64,000 nt of DNA, taken from positions 1-64,000 of the forward strand of contig CALEVZ010000054.1 in assembly GCA_937924755.1 (NCBI GenBank). The letters run 5' to 3'. Positions within the stretch are counted from its first letter, which is position 1, and each line of letters opens with the position of its first letter. This document shows, piece after piece, positions 34,711 through 46,663 of the stretch. A model generated the notes under the pieces. It ran no database searches. It saw only the letters and a program-made list of their open reading frames with translations, and was not told the DNA's origin. Made by a program: the position numbers and the translations under genes. This DNA comes from an uncultured bacterium. GTDB taxonomy: Bacteria; Acidobacteriota; Thermoanaerobaculia; Thermoanaerobaculales; Thermoanaerobaculaceae.

Positions 34711-35170
34711 CTTGCTTGTCCCTCTGGCGCTGGCGGCACTGCTGGTGGGGTGCGGCCAGACACCCCTGCCCCCGCGCCTGGCGGATCTACCCCGCACCCG
34801 GGCGCTGGCCGGTGAGGCAGCCCGCCGGCACCTCGCCCAGCTGCACGGGCGGGACGTGGCCCCGGCGGACAGCCTGGTGGCCGAGTACGGCCAGGGGCAA
34901 CTGCGCGTCTACCTGTCCCGCTACCGCGACGCCGTGACCGCCCAGGCCGAGTTGGAGCGCATGCTCGCCGGCCTGCGCCGCGGTCGCTCCCCCTTCACCG
35001 TGCCCCTCCCCGACCCCACCGCCCGGGGCCGCTGGACCACCGTGGGGCTGGACGCCCACCACCTGCTGTGGGCCTCGGGGAGGAATGTCTACTGGCTGGA
35101 GGGCGACCCGAGGCGGGTGTTTGGCGCCGCCGACCAACTCCCCCCACCCACCGGCGGCACCGTCCTTTGA
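34697..35170 (+). CDS. predicted lipoprotein, function unknown
   Basis: This 157-residue product starts at a GTG inside the 3' end of the HD gene. The leader LLVPLALAALLVGCG contains a lipobox (LVGC). The body has a DUF-like alpha/beta pattern (QGQLRVYLSRYRDAVTAQAE, then LERMLAG) and ends WTTVGLDAHHLLWASGRNVYWLEGD. The family was not recognised. The start is placed by the lipoprotein signal and overlap, and a GTG two codons later is equally possible. It is convergent with the hydrogenase protease gene. Confidence 0.65.
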   Translation: MRVASLLVPLALAALLVGCGQTPLPPRLADLPRTRALAGEAARRHLAQLHGRDVAPADSLVAEYGQGQLRVYLSRYRDAVTAQAELERMLAGLRRGRSPFTVPLPDPTARGRWTTVGLDAHHLLWASGRNVYWLEGDPRRVFGAADQLPPPTGGTVL

Positions 35171-35186
35171 CGCCTCGCTGGACGCT

Positions 35187-35705
35187 TCAGGATACCTCTC
35201 CTGGGTGCTGCCCCTCGATCTTGAGAAGCCGTGCCAGCTCCTGCGCCAATTCCGCCACCGCCCGCGCCACCGGTGGCGACAGCTCCTCCACGAGCTCATG
35301 GGGGGGAGAAATGGTGATCCCCCAGACCTCCCAGCCGGGAAAGGGGGCCACCACCTCCAGGGCCGCCAGCGCCGTCATCACCGCGCCGATGTCAGCCTGA
35401 TGCAGGGACGGGGCGAGGAGGGCGGGGCCGGTCGCCCGGTGAATCACCTCCCCCGGCGGTGAACCGATCACCGCGTCCACAAAGATGAAGCGTCGCGCCC
35501 GGGGAAGCAGCTCGACCACCGCGAAGAGATCCCCATCCAGGCACTCCAGCAGCACCCCCGGCGGCTTGCCAAACCGCGCCCGCAGTGCCTCCACCACCGC
35601 CGGCCCGGCGCCGTCGTCCCCTGCCAAGGGGTTGCCGATCCCGACGATGGCCAGACGACCGGTCGTACGGGGACTGCCGTCCAGGAAGGAATCCTGTCCC
35701 CTCAC
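35187..35705 (-). CDS. [NiFe]-hydrogenase maturation protease (HybD/HyaD family)
   Basis: This 172-residue endopeptidase trims the C-terminal tail of the hydrogenase large subunit after Ni insertion. It has the start motif VGIGNPLAGDDGAG, Asp in FIFVDAVIG and His in LHQADIGA, the expected Ni-sensing ligands. The GTG at 35705 lies 12 bases after the upstream stop. The gene seems intact, although the large subunit it should process survives here only as a 3' fragment, so it is either a relic or serves a hydrogenase elsewhere in the genome. Confidence 0.85.
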   Translation of the reverse strand: MRGQDSFLDGSPRTTGRLAIVGIGNPLAGDDGAGPAVVEALRARFGKPPGVLLECLDGDLFAVVELLPRARRFIFVDAVIGSPPGEVIHRATGPALLAPSLHQADIGAVMTALAALEVVAPFPGWEVWGITISPPHELVEELSPPVARAVAELAQELARLLKIEGQHPGEVS

Positions 35706-35717
35706 TTCGGCGCCAGT

Positions 35718-36125
35718 TCAGTCATGGATCGAAACATGATAGATACATCGCTCCTGCCCTGGTTCGGCGCTCGCCAAGCGTAACCTCTTGCCGCCCAGCT
35801 TGCCCACATACCCGGCTAGGTGGTTGAAAAACAGCATACACGATGCGCCGCCCAGCTGCAGCTTATCCCGGAAGCAGACCTCGCGCATGAAACACTCCTC
35901 TACCCCCAAGGTGAGCTTGCCGTTGCCGTGGTGCCGGGCCTGGATGTCCCACGCCGGGGCGAGCTGGGCGCGGGCCATGGCCAGCGCCTCCTCCCACGTC
36001 CGAGCTGCGCGGTAACGGGTCAGGTGCCGGGCCAGGGTCCTTCCCGCCAGCGCTCCCGCCGCCGGCAGCCTGGCCCCCACCGTCGCTTCAAAAACCGAGG
36101 CCACCGATACAAGACGGGCCCCCAT
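35718..36125 (-). CDS. hydrogenase-operon protein of unknown function
   Basis: From ATG 36125 the product is 135 residues. The same frame is open and coding-like for about 15 more codons upstream ([16 protein letters not shown]), so the true start may be a non-ATG codon overlapping the ferredoxin stop. Notable segments are [19 protein letters not shown] and [17 protein letters not shown], with three Cys, and a final YHVSIHD. I do not recognise the family. Its place between the ferredoxin and the maturation protease suggests a hydrogenase-linked role. Confidence 0.6.
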   Translation of the reverse strand: MGARLVSVASVFEATVGARLPAAGALAGRTLARHLTRYRAARTWEEALAMARAQLAPAWDIQARHHGNGKLTLGVEECFMREVCFRDKLQLGGASCMLFFNHLAGYVGKLGGKRLRLASAEPGQERCIYHVSIHD

Positions 36126-36169
36126 ATCCTCCAGGGCACGGGCCCACGCCCTCGGGTCGGTGGGGATGT

Positions 36170-36426
36170 TCAGGGAATGGACGGGCGCTCGCTCCAGCGC
36201 ACCGCATAGGGGTCGTAGTAGAAGGTCTGCTGCATGGCGACGCCATCGTGGGCGATGGCGTCGGCGGGGCAAAGCTCGGCACATGCCAGGCAGCCGAAGC
36301 ATTCCCCCACTTGGCCACTACCGGCGCAGACCGGCCTCCAGGGAGCGCCACTACCCCCGTGGGGCACTCGTCGCTCAAGAGGGTGCAGGCGACGCAGGCT
36401 CTCCCGTCAATGGTAATCCGGATCAC
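36170..36426 (-). pseudogene. frameshifted two-[4Fe-4S] ferredoxin, hydrogenase-associated
   Basis: GTG 36426 overlaps the hydrogenase stop (ATGTGA) and reads [20 protein letters not shown], then PTGVVAL. The third Cys of the first cluster is Leu. A shift near 36335 moves to the frame [20 protein letters not shown], then [10 protein letters not shown], which has an intact second cluster. It ends in [10 protein letters not shown] at 36170. Both the lost Cys and the shift suggest decay. A sequencing error at the GGAGGCCGG run is the alternative. Confidence 0.65.
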
Positions 36427-36560
36427 ATGTCGGTCCCCCCCGACATAATCGTGCGCACCCTCTCGCCGTGCTGCCCCATGACTACCTGCAATGGCATACC
36501 CCCCGCAACATGAGTGGCGCAGGCGAGGCAGGGGTCGAAGCAGCGCAGATTGACGAGGTA
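36423..36560 (-). pseudogene. 3' fragment of a [NiFe]-hydrogenase large subunit
   Basis: The 45-codon frame [21 protein letters not shown], then MPLQVVMGQ and MSGGTDM-stop, is the C-terminus of a hydrogenase large subunit. It includes the Ni-binding DPCLAC-x2-H motif and the tail removed by the maturation protease. Upstream sequence switches abruptly to mglA-like coding, so about 350 N-terminal residues are gone. Confidence 0.8.
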
Positions 36561-36790
36561 CTGTGTAGAGACTCAGGCGCACCGGGGATCCTTCGATTAC
36601 ACCCAGGTCCAAGGGGAAGAAGTCAAAAAACAGGGCACGTTCCTGTTCCGTATCGAGCCTCACCATCTCGCCCCGGCGATGCGCGGCAAGCGAGCGGTGA
36701 ATGAAGGTCAAGTTCGTTGTCTTGCCGCTGCACCCCGGACCGAACGATCTTCACAGCGATCTCGCGGTTTTGGTAGTTGATGTGCGGCAT
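36561..36790 (-). pseudogene. mglA: 5' fragment of mglA (Ras-like GTPase), frameshifted and truncated
   Basis: ATG 36790 begins [15 protein letters not shown]. After a shift in the P-loop region the frame reads [20 protein letters not shown]-like sequence, then [22 protein letters not shown] and LYTVP. This is MglA, the gliding and polarity GTPase, up to its switch region. It stops at the hydrogenase junction, so the GTPase would lack more than half its fold, including NKxD. Confidence 0.75.
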
Positions 36791-36914
36791 CGGTGGAACT
36801 ACTATCACTCCTTGAAGATGCGGTCAATAGGGCGCAACCTTCCGGTTTTGGAAGGAGTCCATTGCCAGTCTTTTCGTGCTCTCTGGACCTCGTCGCCGAT
36901 GACCAGATAGGGGG

Positions 36915-37260
36915 TCAACTCTTCTCTTCGCTGGCCTTGCGAACCGCAGAGCGCACCCTCCCGATGCGCGTATAAACCTCGGAAATCACCACCATCATCA
37001 CCACGTCGGTGACCAGCGCGACGGGCAGGTGGCGCGTTTTTCATTGCTGGAGCAGGATGGAGAACTGCTTCTCCCCCACCATTCGTCCACCTCTCGGGTC
37101 GCCGAGTACATCGCGGCGATCAGCGCGGCCATCGCCGCGCTGTTCAGCAAAGACGTGTTTGCAGCCGTCGCCATCGCCACCCCTTCCTTGGTGACACAAG
37201 CATGGCGGTCATCCCGCCGGAAGAATTCACTACCTCCGCCAGGGCACTCGTGAACGACAT
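36915..37260 (-). pseudogene. mglB: decayed mglB (roadblock/LC7 GAP of MglA)
   Basis: From ATG 37260: [21 protein letters not shown] shift then gives KEGVAMATAANTSLLN, AAMAALIAAMYSATREV. Another gives VGEKQFSILLQQ, with a TGA, then LPVALVTDVVMMVVISEVYT, RIGRVRSAVRKASEE. The order and content match roadblock/LC7 MglB proteins, which are encoded directly before mglA. At least two shifts and a stop make it non-functional. Confidence 0.7.
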
Positions 37261-37460
37261 CTTCGGCGACACCGGCCATTCTGCCCCCTGTCTCGCCGGC
37301 AGCAAGCCTACCTTTCTTGACCACCTCTGGCCATGCTAACTTGCCAATCGAAAGCAATAAGGGTGAGCCGGGCAAGCCCCACCAGCGGCCGAAGCGCCCC
37401 CTGCCTCCACACAGGCGCGGGCCGAGCGTCTTCGATACAATCAAGATGGGAAGGATCGCC

Positions 37461-40400
37461 ATGACCGAGAGGATCGAAACGGCTCCCAAGGTCCGCTTCG
37501 TCACCGCCGCCTCGCTGTTCGACGGACATGACGCCGCCATCAATATCATTCGCCGGCTGCTGCAGGCCCACGGTGCCGAGGTCATCCACCTGGGGCACGA
37601 CCGCGGGGTACAGGAAATCGTCGAAGCCGCCATTCAAGAGGACGCCCACGGTATCGCTGTGTCCTCCTACCAGGGCGGCCACATGGAGTTCTTCACCTAC
37701 ATGATCGACCTCTTGCGCCAGCGCGGGGCCGAGCACATCAAGGTGTTCGGCGGCGGCGGCGGCGTCATCGTGCCCGACGAGATCGCCCATCTGGAGACCT
37801 ACGGGGTGGCCAAAATCTTCTCCCCCGACGACGGGCGGCGTCTGGGGCTGGACGGCATGATCCAGCACATGATCGAGGCCTGCCGCAACGGGCGGCCCTC
37901 CCTTCCGCCACCCCCCGACCCCGGAGGCCCCGCCCGCAACGCCTGGGTGGCCCGCGCCATCACCTTGGCCGAGGCGGGGGAGCTGGCCGTCGGCGCCCTC
38001 CCGGCGCCGGCCCGGCGGCCCCCGGTGGTGGGGATCACCGGCACCGGGGGGGCCGGCAAGTCTTCCCTCACCGACGAGCTGGTCCGCCGTTTCCTCCTGG
38101 ACTTCCCCCAGGTTACGGTGGCGGTGCTGGCGGTGGATCCCTCCCGGCGGCGCACCGGGGGAGCCCTCCTTGGCGACCGCATCCGCATGAACTCCCTGAG
38201 CTCCCCGCGGGTGTACATGCGCTCCCTGGCCACCCGGCAGGCCCACCGCACCCTCTCCCAGGCCACTCGCGCCGCCATCGAGGTTTGCGCAGCCGCGGGC
38301 TTCGATCTCATCGTCGTGGAGTCCGCCGGGGCCGGTCAGGGGGACAGCGAGATCGCCGACCTGGCCGACCTCTCCCTCTACGTCATGACCCCCGAGTACG
38401 GCGCCGCCATGCAGTTGGAAAAGATAGACATGCTGGATCTGGCCGAGCTGGTGGCCATCAACAAGTTCGACCGACCCGGCGCCCTCGACGCCCTACGCGA
38501 CGTCCGCAAGCAGTGGCGGCGCAATCGCAACGACTTCACCACCGCCGACGAGGCGCTCCCGGTCTTCGGCACCTGCGCCCACCAGTTCCACGACCGGGGG
38601 GTCAACGCCCTTTACCGGGCAGTGGTGGCGGAGCTGGAGCGCCGCTTCGGGGAGCGTTGGCACCTTGAATCCACCCACGCTGAACCCGCCGGGATGCCCG
38701 AGCGGCACCCGCTGATCCCGCCGGACCGGGTTGGCTACCTGCGGGCCATCGCCGGCACCTGTCGGGCCGCTCGCAGCCGCGCCAAGGAGCAGGCGGGCGT
38801 GGCTCGCCGACTCTACCAGCTGGTGGGCGCCCGGGCCATCCTGTCGGCCCACAGCGGCGCCGGCGACCACGCCGACCTGTGGCGGCTCTTCGAGGCGATC
38901 ACCGCCGGCGCCCTGCCGCCCCAGGCGGGGCTGGCCGACCTGGATGCGGAGATTCGCCGTCTAGCCCACGCGCTCACCCACGACTCCCGGCAGCTGCTAG
39001 CCTCCTGGCCCCGCCTGAAGGCTGACTACGCCCGCCGCGAGTTCACCTACCAGGTGCGCGGCAAGGAGATCACCGTGCCCCTGGCCAGCGTCTCTCTAGC
39101 CGGCACCCACGTGCCCAAGGTGGTGCTGCCAGAGGCCGAGGACTGGGGCGATATACTCCTCTTCCTGGCCCTGGAAAACGTGCCCGGCGCCTACCCGTAC
39201 ACCGCCGGGGTGTTTCCCTTCAAGCGCATCGAGGAGCTGCCCACCCGCATGTTCGCCGGCGAAGGGGGCCCGGAGCGCACCAACCGACGCTTCCACTACC
39301 TGGCCCAGGGTCAGCCGGCGGTGCGGCTGTCTACCGCTTTCGACTCGGTGACCTTGTACGGCCAGGACCCCGCGCCGCGCCCGGACGTGTATGGCAAGGT
39401 GGGGGAATCCGGGGTGTCCATCTGTACCGTGGAGGACATGGAGCGGCTCTACGCCGGCTTCGACCTCCTCAACCCCCACACCTCGGTGTCCATGACCATC
39501 AACGGCCCAGCCCCCATGATCCTGGCCATGTTCTTCAACGTGGCGGGGCGGCAGGAGGCCAAGCGCCGCCTCATCGCCTCGGGGCGCCTGGTGGGCCGGC
39601 CCGAGGACGCCCTGCAGCCGATGGTGAACGGCCAGCGCTGGGACGACCTCGCCGCCCTGCTGGCTCCCGGCGAGTGGGAAGAAGCCCTGGGCTGTGCCGT
39701 GCAGGTGGTGCGCGGCACCGTACAGGCGGACATCTTGAAGGAGGACCAGGCGCAGAACACCTGCATCTTCTCCACTGAATTCGCCCTGCGCATGATGGGG
39801 GACATCCAGCAGTACTTCGTCCAGCGCGGGGTACGCAACTTTTACTCGGTATCCATCTCCGGCTACCACATCGCCGAGGCGGGGGCCAACCCCATCACCC
39901 AGCTCGCTTTCACCCTGGCCAACGGGTTCACCTACGTGGAAAGTTACCTGGCCCGCGGCATGGCCGTGGACGACTTCGCCCCCAACCTATCGTTCTTCTT
40001 CTCCAATGGCATGGACCCCGAGTACACGGTGATCGGCCGGGTGGCGCGGCGCATCTGGGCCACCGCCCTGCGCGAGCGCTACCGGGGCAACGAGCGCTCC
40101 CAGAAGCTCAAGTACCACATCCAGACCTCCGGCCGCTCCCTGCACGCCCAGGAGATCGCCTTCAACGACATCCGCACCACCTTGCAGGCCCTCCTGGCCC
40201 TGGCAGACAACTGTAACTCATTGCACACCAATGCCTACGACGAGGCGATCACGACTCCCACGGAGGAGTCGGTGCGCCGCGCCGTGGCCATACAGCTCAT
40301 CTCCTCCTGGGAGTTCGGCCTGCTCAAGAACGAGAACCCCTGGCAGGGCTCGTATTTCATCGAATGGCTCACGGACGTGGTGGAGGAGGCCGTGCTCCGG

Positions 40401-40901
40401 GAGTTCGAGCGCCTGGCCGAGCGGGGAGACGTACTGGGGGCCATGGAAACCGGCTACCAGCGCTCCAAGATCCAGGAGGAGTCGCTCCACTACGAGCGCC
40501 TCAAGCACTCGGGGGAGTATCCCATCGTGGGAGTCAACACCTTCCTGGATCCCCGCCGGGGGGACAACGTCCTGGAGACCTCCGCCCTTACCCGCGCCAG
40601 CAAAGAGGAAAAGGACGCGCGCCTCGCCCATCTGGCCGACTTCCACGCCCGCCACGGTGGCGCCGCCGCGGCAGGTGGTGGCGACCAACCCTTCCCCCTC
40701 GGCCCGTTGCCCGACCCCGAGCTGGACGCTCTGCCCCCCTGGCAACGTCCCGCCCCTTACGCCCTGGCCCGCCTGCAGCGGGTGGCCCGGGATGGGGGCA
40801 ACATCTTCGCCGAGCTGTTGGATACCGTCTGCTCCTGCTCCCTGGGCCAGATCTCCCACGCCCTCTTCGAGGTGGGGGGCCAGTACCGGCGCAGCATGTA
40901 G
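37461..40901 (+). CDS. icmF: IcmF, isobutyryl-CoA mutase fused to its G-protein chaperone
   Basis: This 1146-residue adenosylcobalamin enzyme interconverts isobutyryl-CoA and n-butyryl-CoA (some homologues act on pivalyl-CoA). It has three parts: an N-terminal B12 domain ([35 protein letters not shown]), a MeaB-like GTPase (P-loop [10 protein letters not shown]), and the mutase TIM barrel from ~560 ([31 protein letters not shown]-like, [11 protein letters not shown]). This B12-G-mutase order is diagnostic of IcmF rather than methylmalonyl-CoA mutase. ATG 37461 has AAGGA seven bases upstream, and an ATG five codons earlier lacks an SD. The upstream 200 bp hold no clear promoter. Confidence 0.95.
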   Translation: MTERIETAPKVRFVTAASLFDGHDAAINIIRRLLQAHGAEVIHLGHDRGVQEIVEAAIQEDAHGIAVSSYQGGHMEFFTYMIDLLRQRGAEHIKVFGGGGGVIVPDEIAHLETYGVAKIFSPDDGRRLGLDGMIQHMIEACRNGRPSLPPPPDPGGPARNAWVARAITLAEAGELAVGALPAPARRPPVVGITGTGGAGKSSLTDELVRRFLLDFPQVTVAVLAVDPSRRRTGGALLGDRIRMNSLSSPRVYMRSLATRQAHRTLSQATRAAIEVCAAAGFDLIVVESAGAGQGDSEIADLADLSLYVMTPEYGAAMQLEKIDMLDLAELVAINKFDRPGALDALRDVRKQWRRNRNDFTTADEALPVFGTCAHQFHDRGVNALYRAVVAELERRFGERWHLESTHAEPAGMPERHPLIPPDRVGYLRAIAGTCRAARSRAKEQAGVARRLYQLVGARAILSAHSGAGDHADLWRLFEAITAGALPPQAGLADLDAEIRRLAHALTHDSRQLLASWPRLKADYARREFTYQVRGKEITVPLASVSLAGTHVPKVVLPEAEDWGDILLFLALENVPGAYPYTAGVFPFKRIEELPTRMFAGEGGPERTNRRFHYLAQGQPAVRLSTAFDSVTLYGQDPAPRPDVYGKVGESGVSICTVEDMERLYAGFDLLNPHTSVSMTINGPAPMILAMFFNVAGRQEAKRRLIASGRLVGRPEDALQPMVNGQRWDDLAALLAPGEWEEALGCAVQVVRGTVQADILKEDQAQNTCIFSTEFALRMMGDIQQYFVQRGVRNFYSVSISGYHIAEAGANPITQLAFTLANGFTYVESYLARGMAVDDFAPNLSFFFSNGMDPEYTVIGRVARRIWATALRERYRGNERSQKLKYHIQTSGRSLHAQEIAFNDIRTTLQALLALADNCNSLHTNAYDEAITTPTEESVRRAVAIQLISSWEFGLLKNENPWQGSYFIEWLTDVVEEAVLREFERLAERGDVLGAMETGYQRSKIQEESLHYERLKHSGEYPIVGVNTFLDPRRGDNVLETSALTRASKEEKDARLAHLADFHARHGGAAAAGGGDQPFPLGPLPDPELDALPPWQRPAPYALARLQRVARDGGNIFAELLDTVCSCSLGQISHALFEVGGQYRRSM

Positions 40902-40942
40902 GCGTGGAGGGTGGGTTGGGACCTTGGGAGAGTGTGGCAGCC

Positions 40943-41213
40943 ATGGCTCCCGACCTTGCGCCGCTGCTCGATTACCTGAATAGAAGGTTCAACGCGATCA
41001 ACCAAGACATGGCGGACCTAAAAGAATCCGCGTCCTCCCTTCAGCGTAGCGTCGATGGGTTTTCCACAGCGCTGACACGTACTGTATAAGAAAATGGTCG
41101 TGCGTATCCACCGGGTCGAACGCCACGAGCGCTGGCTTTCAGAGATCGCCCGGCACCTGGGTTTGCGCCCCGAACTCTGTTGTGTGCAACAGCGGGTCAG
41201 TTTCGCCAGCTAA
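40943..41213 (+). pseudogene. broken small coiled-coil protein gene
   Basis: ATG 40943 reads LAPLLDYLNRRFNAINQDMA and DLKESASSLQRSVDGF, then a premature TAA. Other frames continue with ADTY and then KKMVVRIHRVERHERWLSEI ARHLG. Together these resemble a widespread ~80-residue coiled-coil protein of unknown role (ADTYxxEMVVLxxKVDRHERW type). Two shifts interrupt it. The following 41214-41331 holds nothing recognisable. Confidence 0.55.
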
Positions 41214-41331
41214 GCCTCGCTTCCACCCGCGCATGCTGGCCATCGGGCTCAATTGCCACCTGGGCAAACCACTGCAAAAGTCCTATGTTTGCGTTACAAC
41301 GTGCATCGCCAAGGCGAGTGCGCTCGTCGGC

Positions 41332-43503
<2,172 letters not shown>

Positions 43504-43573
43504 GGGATGCTCCTCCCCCGACCCGGCGTGCCAGCCGTTTCCTCCAAGCGAGCCTAGAATAGCAAGGGGAGCC

Positions 43574-45166
43574 ATGCCCGCAAAGGACTCCACCCCCGCC
43601 ACCCAGCCCTCCATGTGCGCTTCGCGCACCTTCGAGATCGTTCGCAGGTGCTCCCTCGCCGGTCTCGCCCGAGCCTTGCCCAGCGGCCTCACCCTGGACT
43701 GGCGGCCTTGCCGCCCCGTGGAGCGGACACACCTGGACAGCCACGACTGGCGTCTGTGGGCGGCGGGGGCGAGCCTGGTCGTGGAGGCCGTCGAGGGGAA
43801 ACAGATGGTGATCTGGCGCCCGGCCAGGGGCGGGGCAGTCATGGTCGACAGCGCGCCCACGCCCCGCTGCGCAGCGGATCTCCCCGAAGGAACCGTGCGC
43901 CGGGAGGTGCAGTCCTTGCTGGGCGAGCGCGCTCTCCTCCCGCTGGCGGCCTTGCGGGTCCAGCAGCGCCCCGGGTCCGTGCGGGACGAACGCGCCAAGA
44001 TCGTTACCCGCGTCTGGTGGGAACGGAGCACCCCCCTTGACCGCACGGACGAACCGGCCGGGTCCACCCGCACCACCCTGCGGATTGAAGGGGTGCGGGG
44101 GTACGAGGGCGGCTGGCGGGCCGTTCAGGCCGCCTGGGAGCGCCTGCCGTTCCTGAAGGAAGCCGAGCAGGAGGAGCTGGCCCTGGCGGCGGCGGCCCGA
44201 GGACGGACGCCGGGGGATTACAGTTCCCGCATCCACGTACCGTTGGCGGACGACACCTCCGCCGCCGAGGCGACTCGTCTCATCCTCCGCCATCTGCTGG
44301 AGACCACCTCCGCCAACCTCCCTGGTGCCATCGACGACGTGGATCCGGAGTTCCTGCACGACCTGCGGGTGGCGGTGCGCCGGGCCCGCTCCGCCCTTGG
44401 GCAACTGGCCGGCTCCTTGGATCCCGCCCGTTTCGCCCGCCTGCGCGAGGAGCTGCGCTGGCTGGGCGGGGTGACCGGGCCGTGCCGGGACCTGGACGTC
44501 TTCGTCATGGATCTGGAAAAGTACGGCAAGGAACTGGGCGAGCCCGCGCGCACCCAGCTCACCCCTCTGCTCGACCACCTTCGCCGCCAGCGGCAGCGGC
44601 AGCACGGCGAGCTCAAAGCAGCGTTGACCTCCCCCCGCCTGCGCCGCCTGCTGGCCACCTGGCGCCGGGTCACCGAGCCGCCGCGGCGCCCACCCGCCGC
44701 CCCCGAGGCGCAGCGACCCGCGCGGGAGTACGGCGCAGCGCGGGTGCAGCGAGCCTACCGGCGACTGCGTCGCCACGCCCGGCGCCTCGGCCCCCAGGCC
44801 CCGCCCGAGGGGCTTCACCAGTTGCGCATCGATGCCAAGAAGTTACGCTACCTGCTGGAGTTCTTCGCGCCGCTGCTGGGCCGCCCGGCGGCCGCCCTGA
44901 TTCGCCAGTTGAAGGAGCTCCAGGACGCTCTGGGCATCTTCAACGATCTGGCGGTGCAGCAGCGGCGGCTGGCGGAGGCGCTGGGCGAGGTACTGGCCAG
45001 TGGGGCGGCAGACGGCGCCGCGGCGCTGGCGGCGGGGCGACTGGTGGCGGTGCTGGAGGCGCGCCAGGGGGCCCAGCGGGCGGTGGTCTCGAAGCGGCTG
45101 GAGGCCTTTTTCACGCCGGAGGTGCGCGCCGAGGTGGCCTCCTTGACGGCGGGCGAGGGAGAGTGA
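43574..45166 (+). CDS. CHAD-domain polyphosphate-binding protein
   Basis: This 530-residue protein has an N-terminal ~200 residues that look CYTH-like (FEIVRRCSLAGLARALPSG, then LDSHDWRLWAAGASLVVEAV). The CHAD domain (about 235-525) has two helical repeats with conserved basic His/Arg sites: FLHDLRVAVRRARSALGQL in the first half and LHQLRIDAKKLRYLLEFFAP in the second. CHAD proteins bind polyphosphate granules. SD AGGGGAG precedes the ATG. The next gene, an orphan parA, starts one base after its stop, so the two are probably co-translated. Confidence 0.9.
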   Translation: MPAKDSTPATQPSMCASRTFEIVRRCSLAGLARALPSGLTLDWRPCRPVERTHLDSHDWRLWAAGASLVVEAVEGKQMVIWRPARGGAVMVDSAPTPRCAADLPEGTVRREVQSLLGERALLPLAALRVQQRPGSVRDERAKIVTRVWWERSTPLDRTDEPAGSTRTTLRIEGVRGYEGGWRAVQAAWERLPFLKEAEQEELALAAAARGRTPGDYSSRIHVPLADDTSAAEATRLILRHLLETTSANLPGAIDDVDPEFLHDLRVAVRRARSALGQLAGSLDPARFARLREELRWLGGVTGPCRDLDVFVMDLEKYGKELGEPARTQLTPLLDHLRRQRQRQHGELKAALTSPRLRRLLATWRRVTEPPRRPPAAPEAQRPAREYGAARVQRAYRRLRRHARRLGPQAPPEGLHQLRIDAKKLRYLLEFFAPLLGRPAAALIRQLKELQDALGIFNDLAVQQRRLAEALGEVLASGAADGAAALAAGRLVAVLEARQGAQRAVVSKRLEAFFTPEVRAEVASLTAGEGE

Positions 45167-45167
45167 G

Positions 45168-45929
45168 ATGCATGTTGTCGCGGTGTGGTCCATCAAGGGC
45201 GGGGTGGGCAAGACCACCACCACCGTTGCCCTGGCCACCCTGGCGGCACTGCAGGGCCTGCGCACCTTGGTGTGGGATCTGGACCCCCAGGGGGCCCTCA
45301 GCCACTGGTTCCGGGTCACACCGCGAGGTCGGCGGGCGCCGCGTAAACTGGTCAGCAAAGGCACACCCCTCGCCGAACTGGTACGCGGCAGCGACCTGCC
45401 CAACCTGGACATCCTCCCCGCCGACCTCTCCCACCGCGCCCTGGATACCGCGTTGGCCCGCCGGCGCCGCCCGGCGGCTCGCCTGGCCCTCAAGCTGGCG
45501 CCGCTCAGGGAGGTGTACGACTGGGTGTTCCTGGACTGCGCCCCCAGCGTCACCCTGGTGTCCGAGGCGGTGCTGGCCGCCGCCACCGCCGTCCTGGTGC
45601 CGGTGGTGCCCTCGTCCCTTTCCCTGCGCACCCTCGAGCAAATGCGCCAGTTCGCCGGCGAGGCGGGCACCGCCGGAGTGCCCCTGTTCCCCTTTCTGTC
45701 CATGGTGGACCGGCGGCGCCGCCTGCACCGGGACAACGCCCAGGCACTGGTGGGCGCCGGCACATTTTTCAACGCCGCCATCCCCCTGAGCTCGGCGGTG
45801 GAGCAGGCGGCGGAAACCCTCACCCCCCTGCCCCTGGCTGCCCCGACCAGCGCCGCCGCCCAGGCCTTTGCGGCCCTCTGGCAAGAGCTTCAGCAGCGCC
45901 TGGCCACCCTCACGCACCGTCCCGCTTGA
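45168..45929 (+). CDS. orphan ParA/McdA-like ATPase
   Basis: This 253-residue P-loop ATPase has a deviant Walker A with signature lysine (KGGVGKTTTT, Lys10 and Lys15), Walker A' WDLDPQGALSHW and Walker B VFLDCAPS. No parB, parS-like repeat or replication gene is nearby. It sits one base after the CHAD gene and in a block of polyphosphate genes. Orphan ParA proteins commonly position cargo such as carboxysomes, PHB granules or chemoreceptor clusters on the nucleoid. It ends 20 bases inside the convergent phosphoesterase gene. Confidence 0.9.
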   Translation: MHVVAVWSIKGGVGKTTTTVALATLAALQGLRTLVWDLDPQGALSHWFRVTPRGRRAPRKLVSKGTPLAELVRGSDLPNLDILPADLSHRALDTALARRRRPAARLALKLAPLREVYDWVFLDCAPSVTLVSEAVLAAATAVLVPVVPSSLSLRTLEQMRQFAGEAGTAGVPLFPFLSMVDRRRRLHRDNAQALVGAGTFFNAAIPLSSAVEQAAETLTPLPLAAPTSAAAQAFAALWQELQQRLATLTHRPA

Positions 45930-46647
45930 CGCCGCGCAGGTACTCTTGGGGCAGCGCGCCGGGCACCTGGCGTGTCGCCACATCGGCAGCGACGCGCCCC
46001 ACCTCGTAAGCCACCCGCTCGATCCGCGCCCGCACCCGCCCGCCGCCGTGCACCTCCAGGAGGGCGAAGGAGGCGCGGGGATCGCCATCCACCGGCCGCC
46101 CCACCGAACCGCAGTTCACCACCAGCGTGCTGCCGATGCGGCGGGCGAAGGGGATGTGGGAGTGCCCGCACACCAGCACCCCCGGCGCTGGCTCGCCGCG
46201 CAGGCGCTCGGCGAGGCTTGGGGAAGTGAGGGAGGGGTACAGGTAGTCGGTGTCATCCACCGGCGAGCCGTGCACCACCAGTACCTCGACACCCTCCACC
46301 TGCCAGCTCCGGCGCGCTGGCAGCGCCGCCAGCCACTGCCGCTGCGCCCGCTCCAGCTGCATGGCCGTCCAGGCGTAGTTGGACTTACGCTTGCCCTCGG
46401 CGACGATATCTGGCAGGCGCTTGGGGTGCTCGGCGAGGGCCAGCACCTTGCGATCCACGTTGCCCCGCACCCCCCTCACCCCGTGCTCGGCCAGCACCTC
46501 GATGACCTCGGCGGGGTGGGGGCCCGAGCCCACCACGTCGCCCGCCACCAGGATCCCGTCCAGCCTTCGCCGGCGCGCGACTGCCAGCACCGCTTCCAGC
46601 GCCGGCAAATTGGCGTGGACGTCCGAGATCAGCGCCAGGCGCATCAT
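45910..46647 (-). CDS. metallophosphoesterase (YfcE/MJ0936 type)
   Basis: This 245-residue calcineurin-like phosphoesterase has the five metal motifs: ISDVHANLPALE, AGDVVGSGPHP, RGNVDRKV, VVHGSP and CGHSHIPF, then NCGSVGRP. The family cleaves phosphodiesters, with cyclic nucleotides in some relatives. Start ATG 46647 (an ATG directly follows it). It follows the small helical gene by 16 bases and overlaps the 3' end of parA on the other strand by 20 bases. Confidence 0.9.
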   Translation of the reverse strand: MMRLALISDVHANLPALEAVLAVARRRRLDGILVAGDVVGSGPHPAEVIEVLAEHGVRGVRGNVDRKVLALAEHPKRLPDIVAEGKRKSNYAWTAMQLERAQRQWLAALPARRSWQVEGVEVLVVHGSPVDDTDYLYPSLTSPSLAERLRGEPAPGVLVCGHSHIPFARRIGSTLVVNCGSVGRPVDGDPRASFALLEVHGGGRVRARIERVAYEVGRVAADVATRQVPGALPQEYLRGVKRDGA

Positions 46648-46663
46648 CGCACCCGGCGGGGCA

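Noticed and set aside
37261-37460. promoter for icmF (TTGACC at 37317, TACAAT at 37436)
   Set aside because: The two boxes cannot be paired at 16-18 bp with any matching partner, so neither is reported as a promoter.
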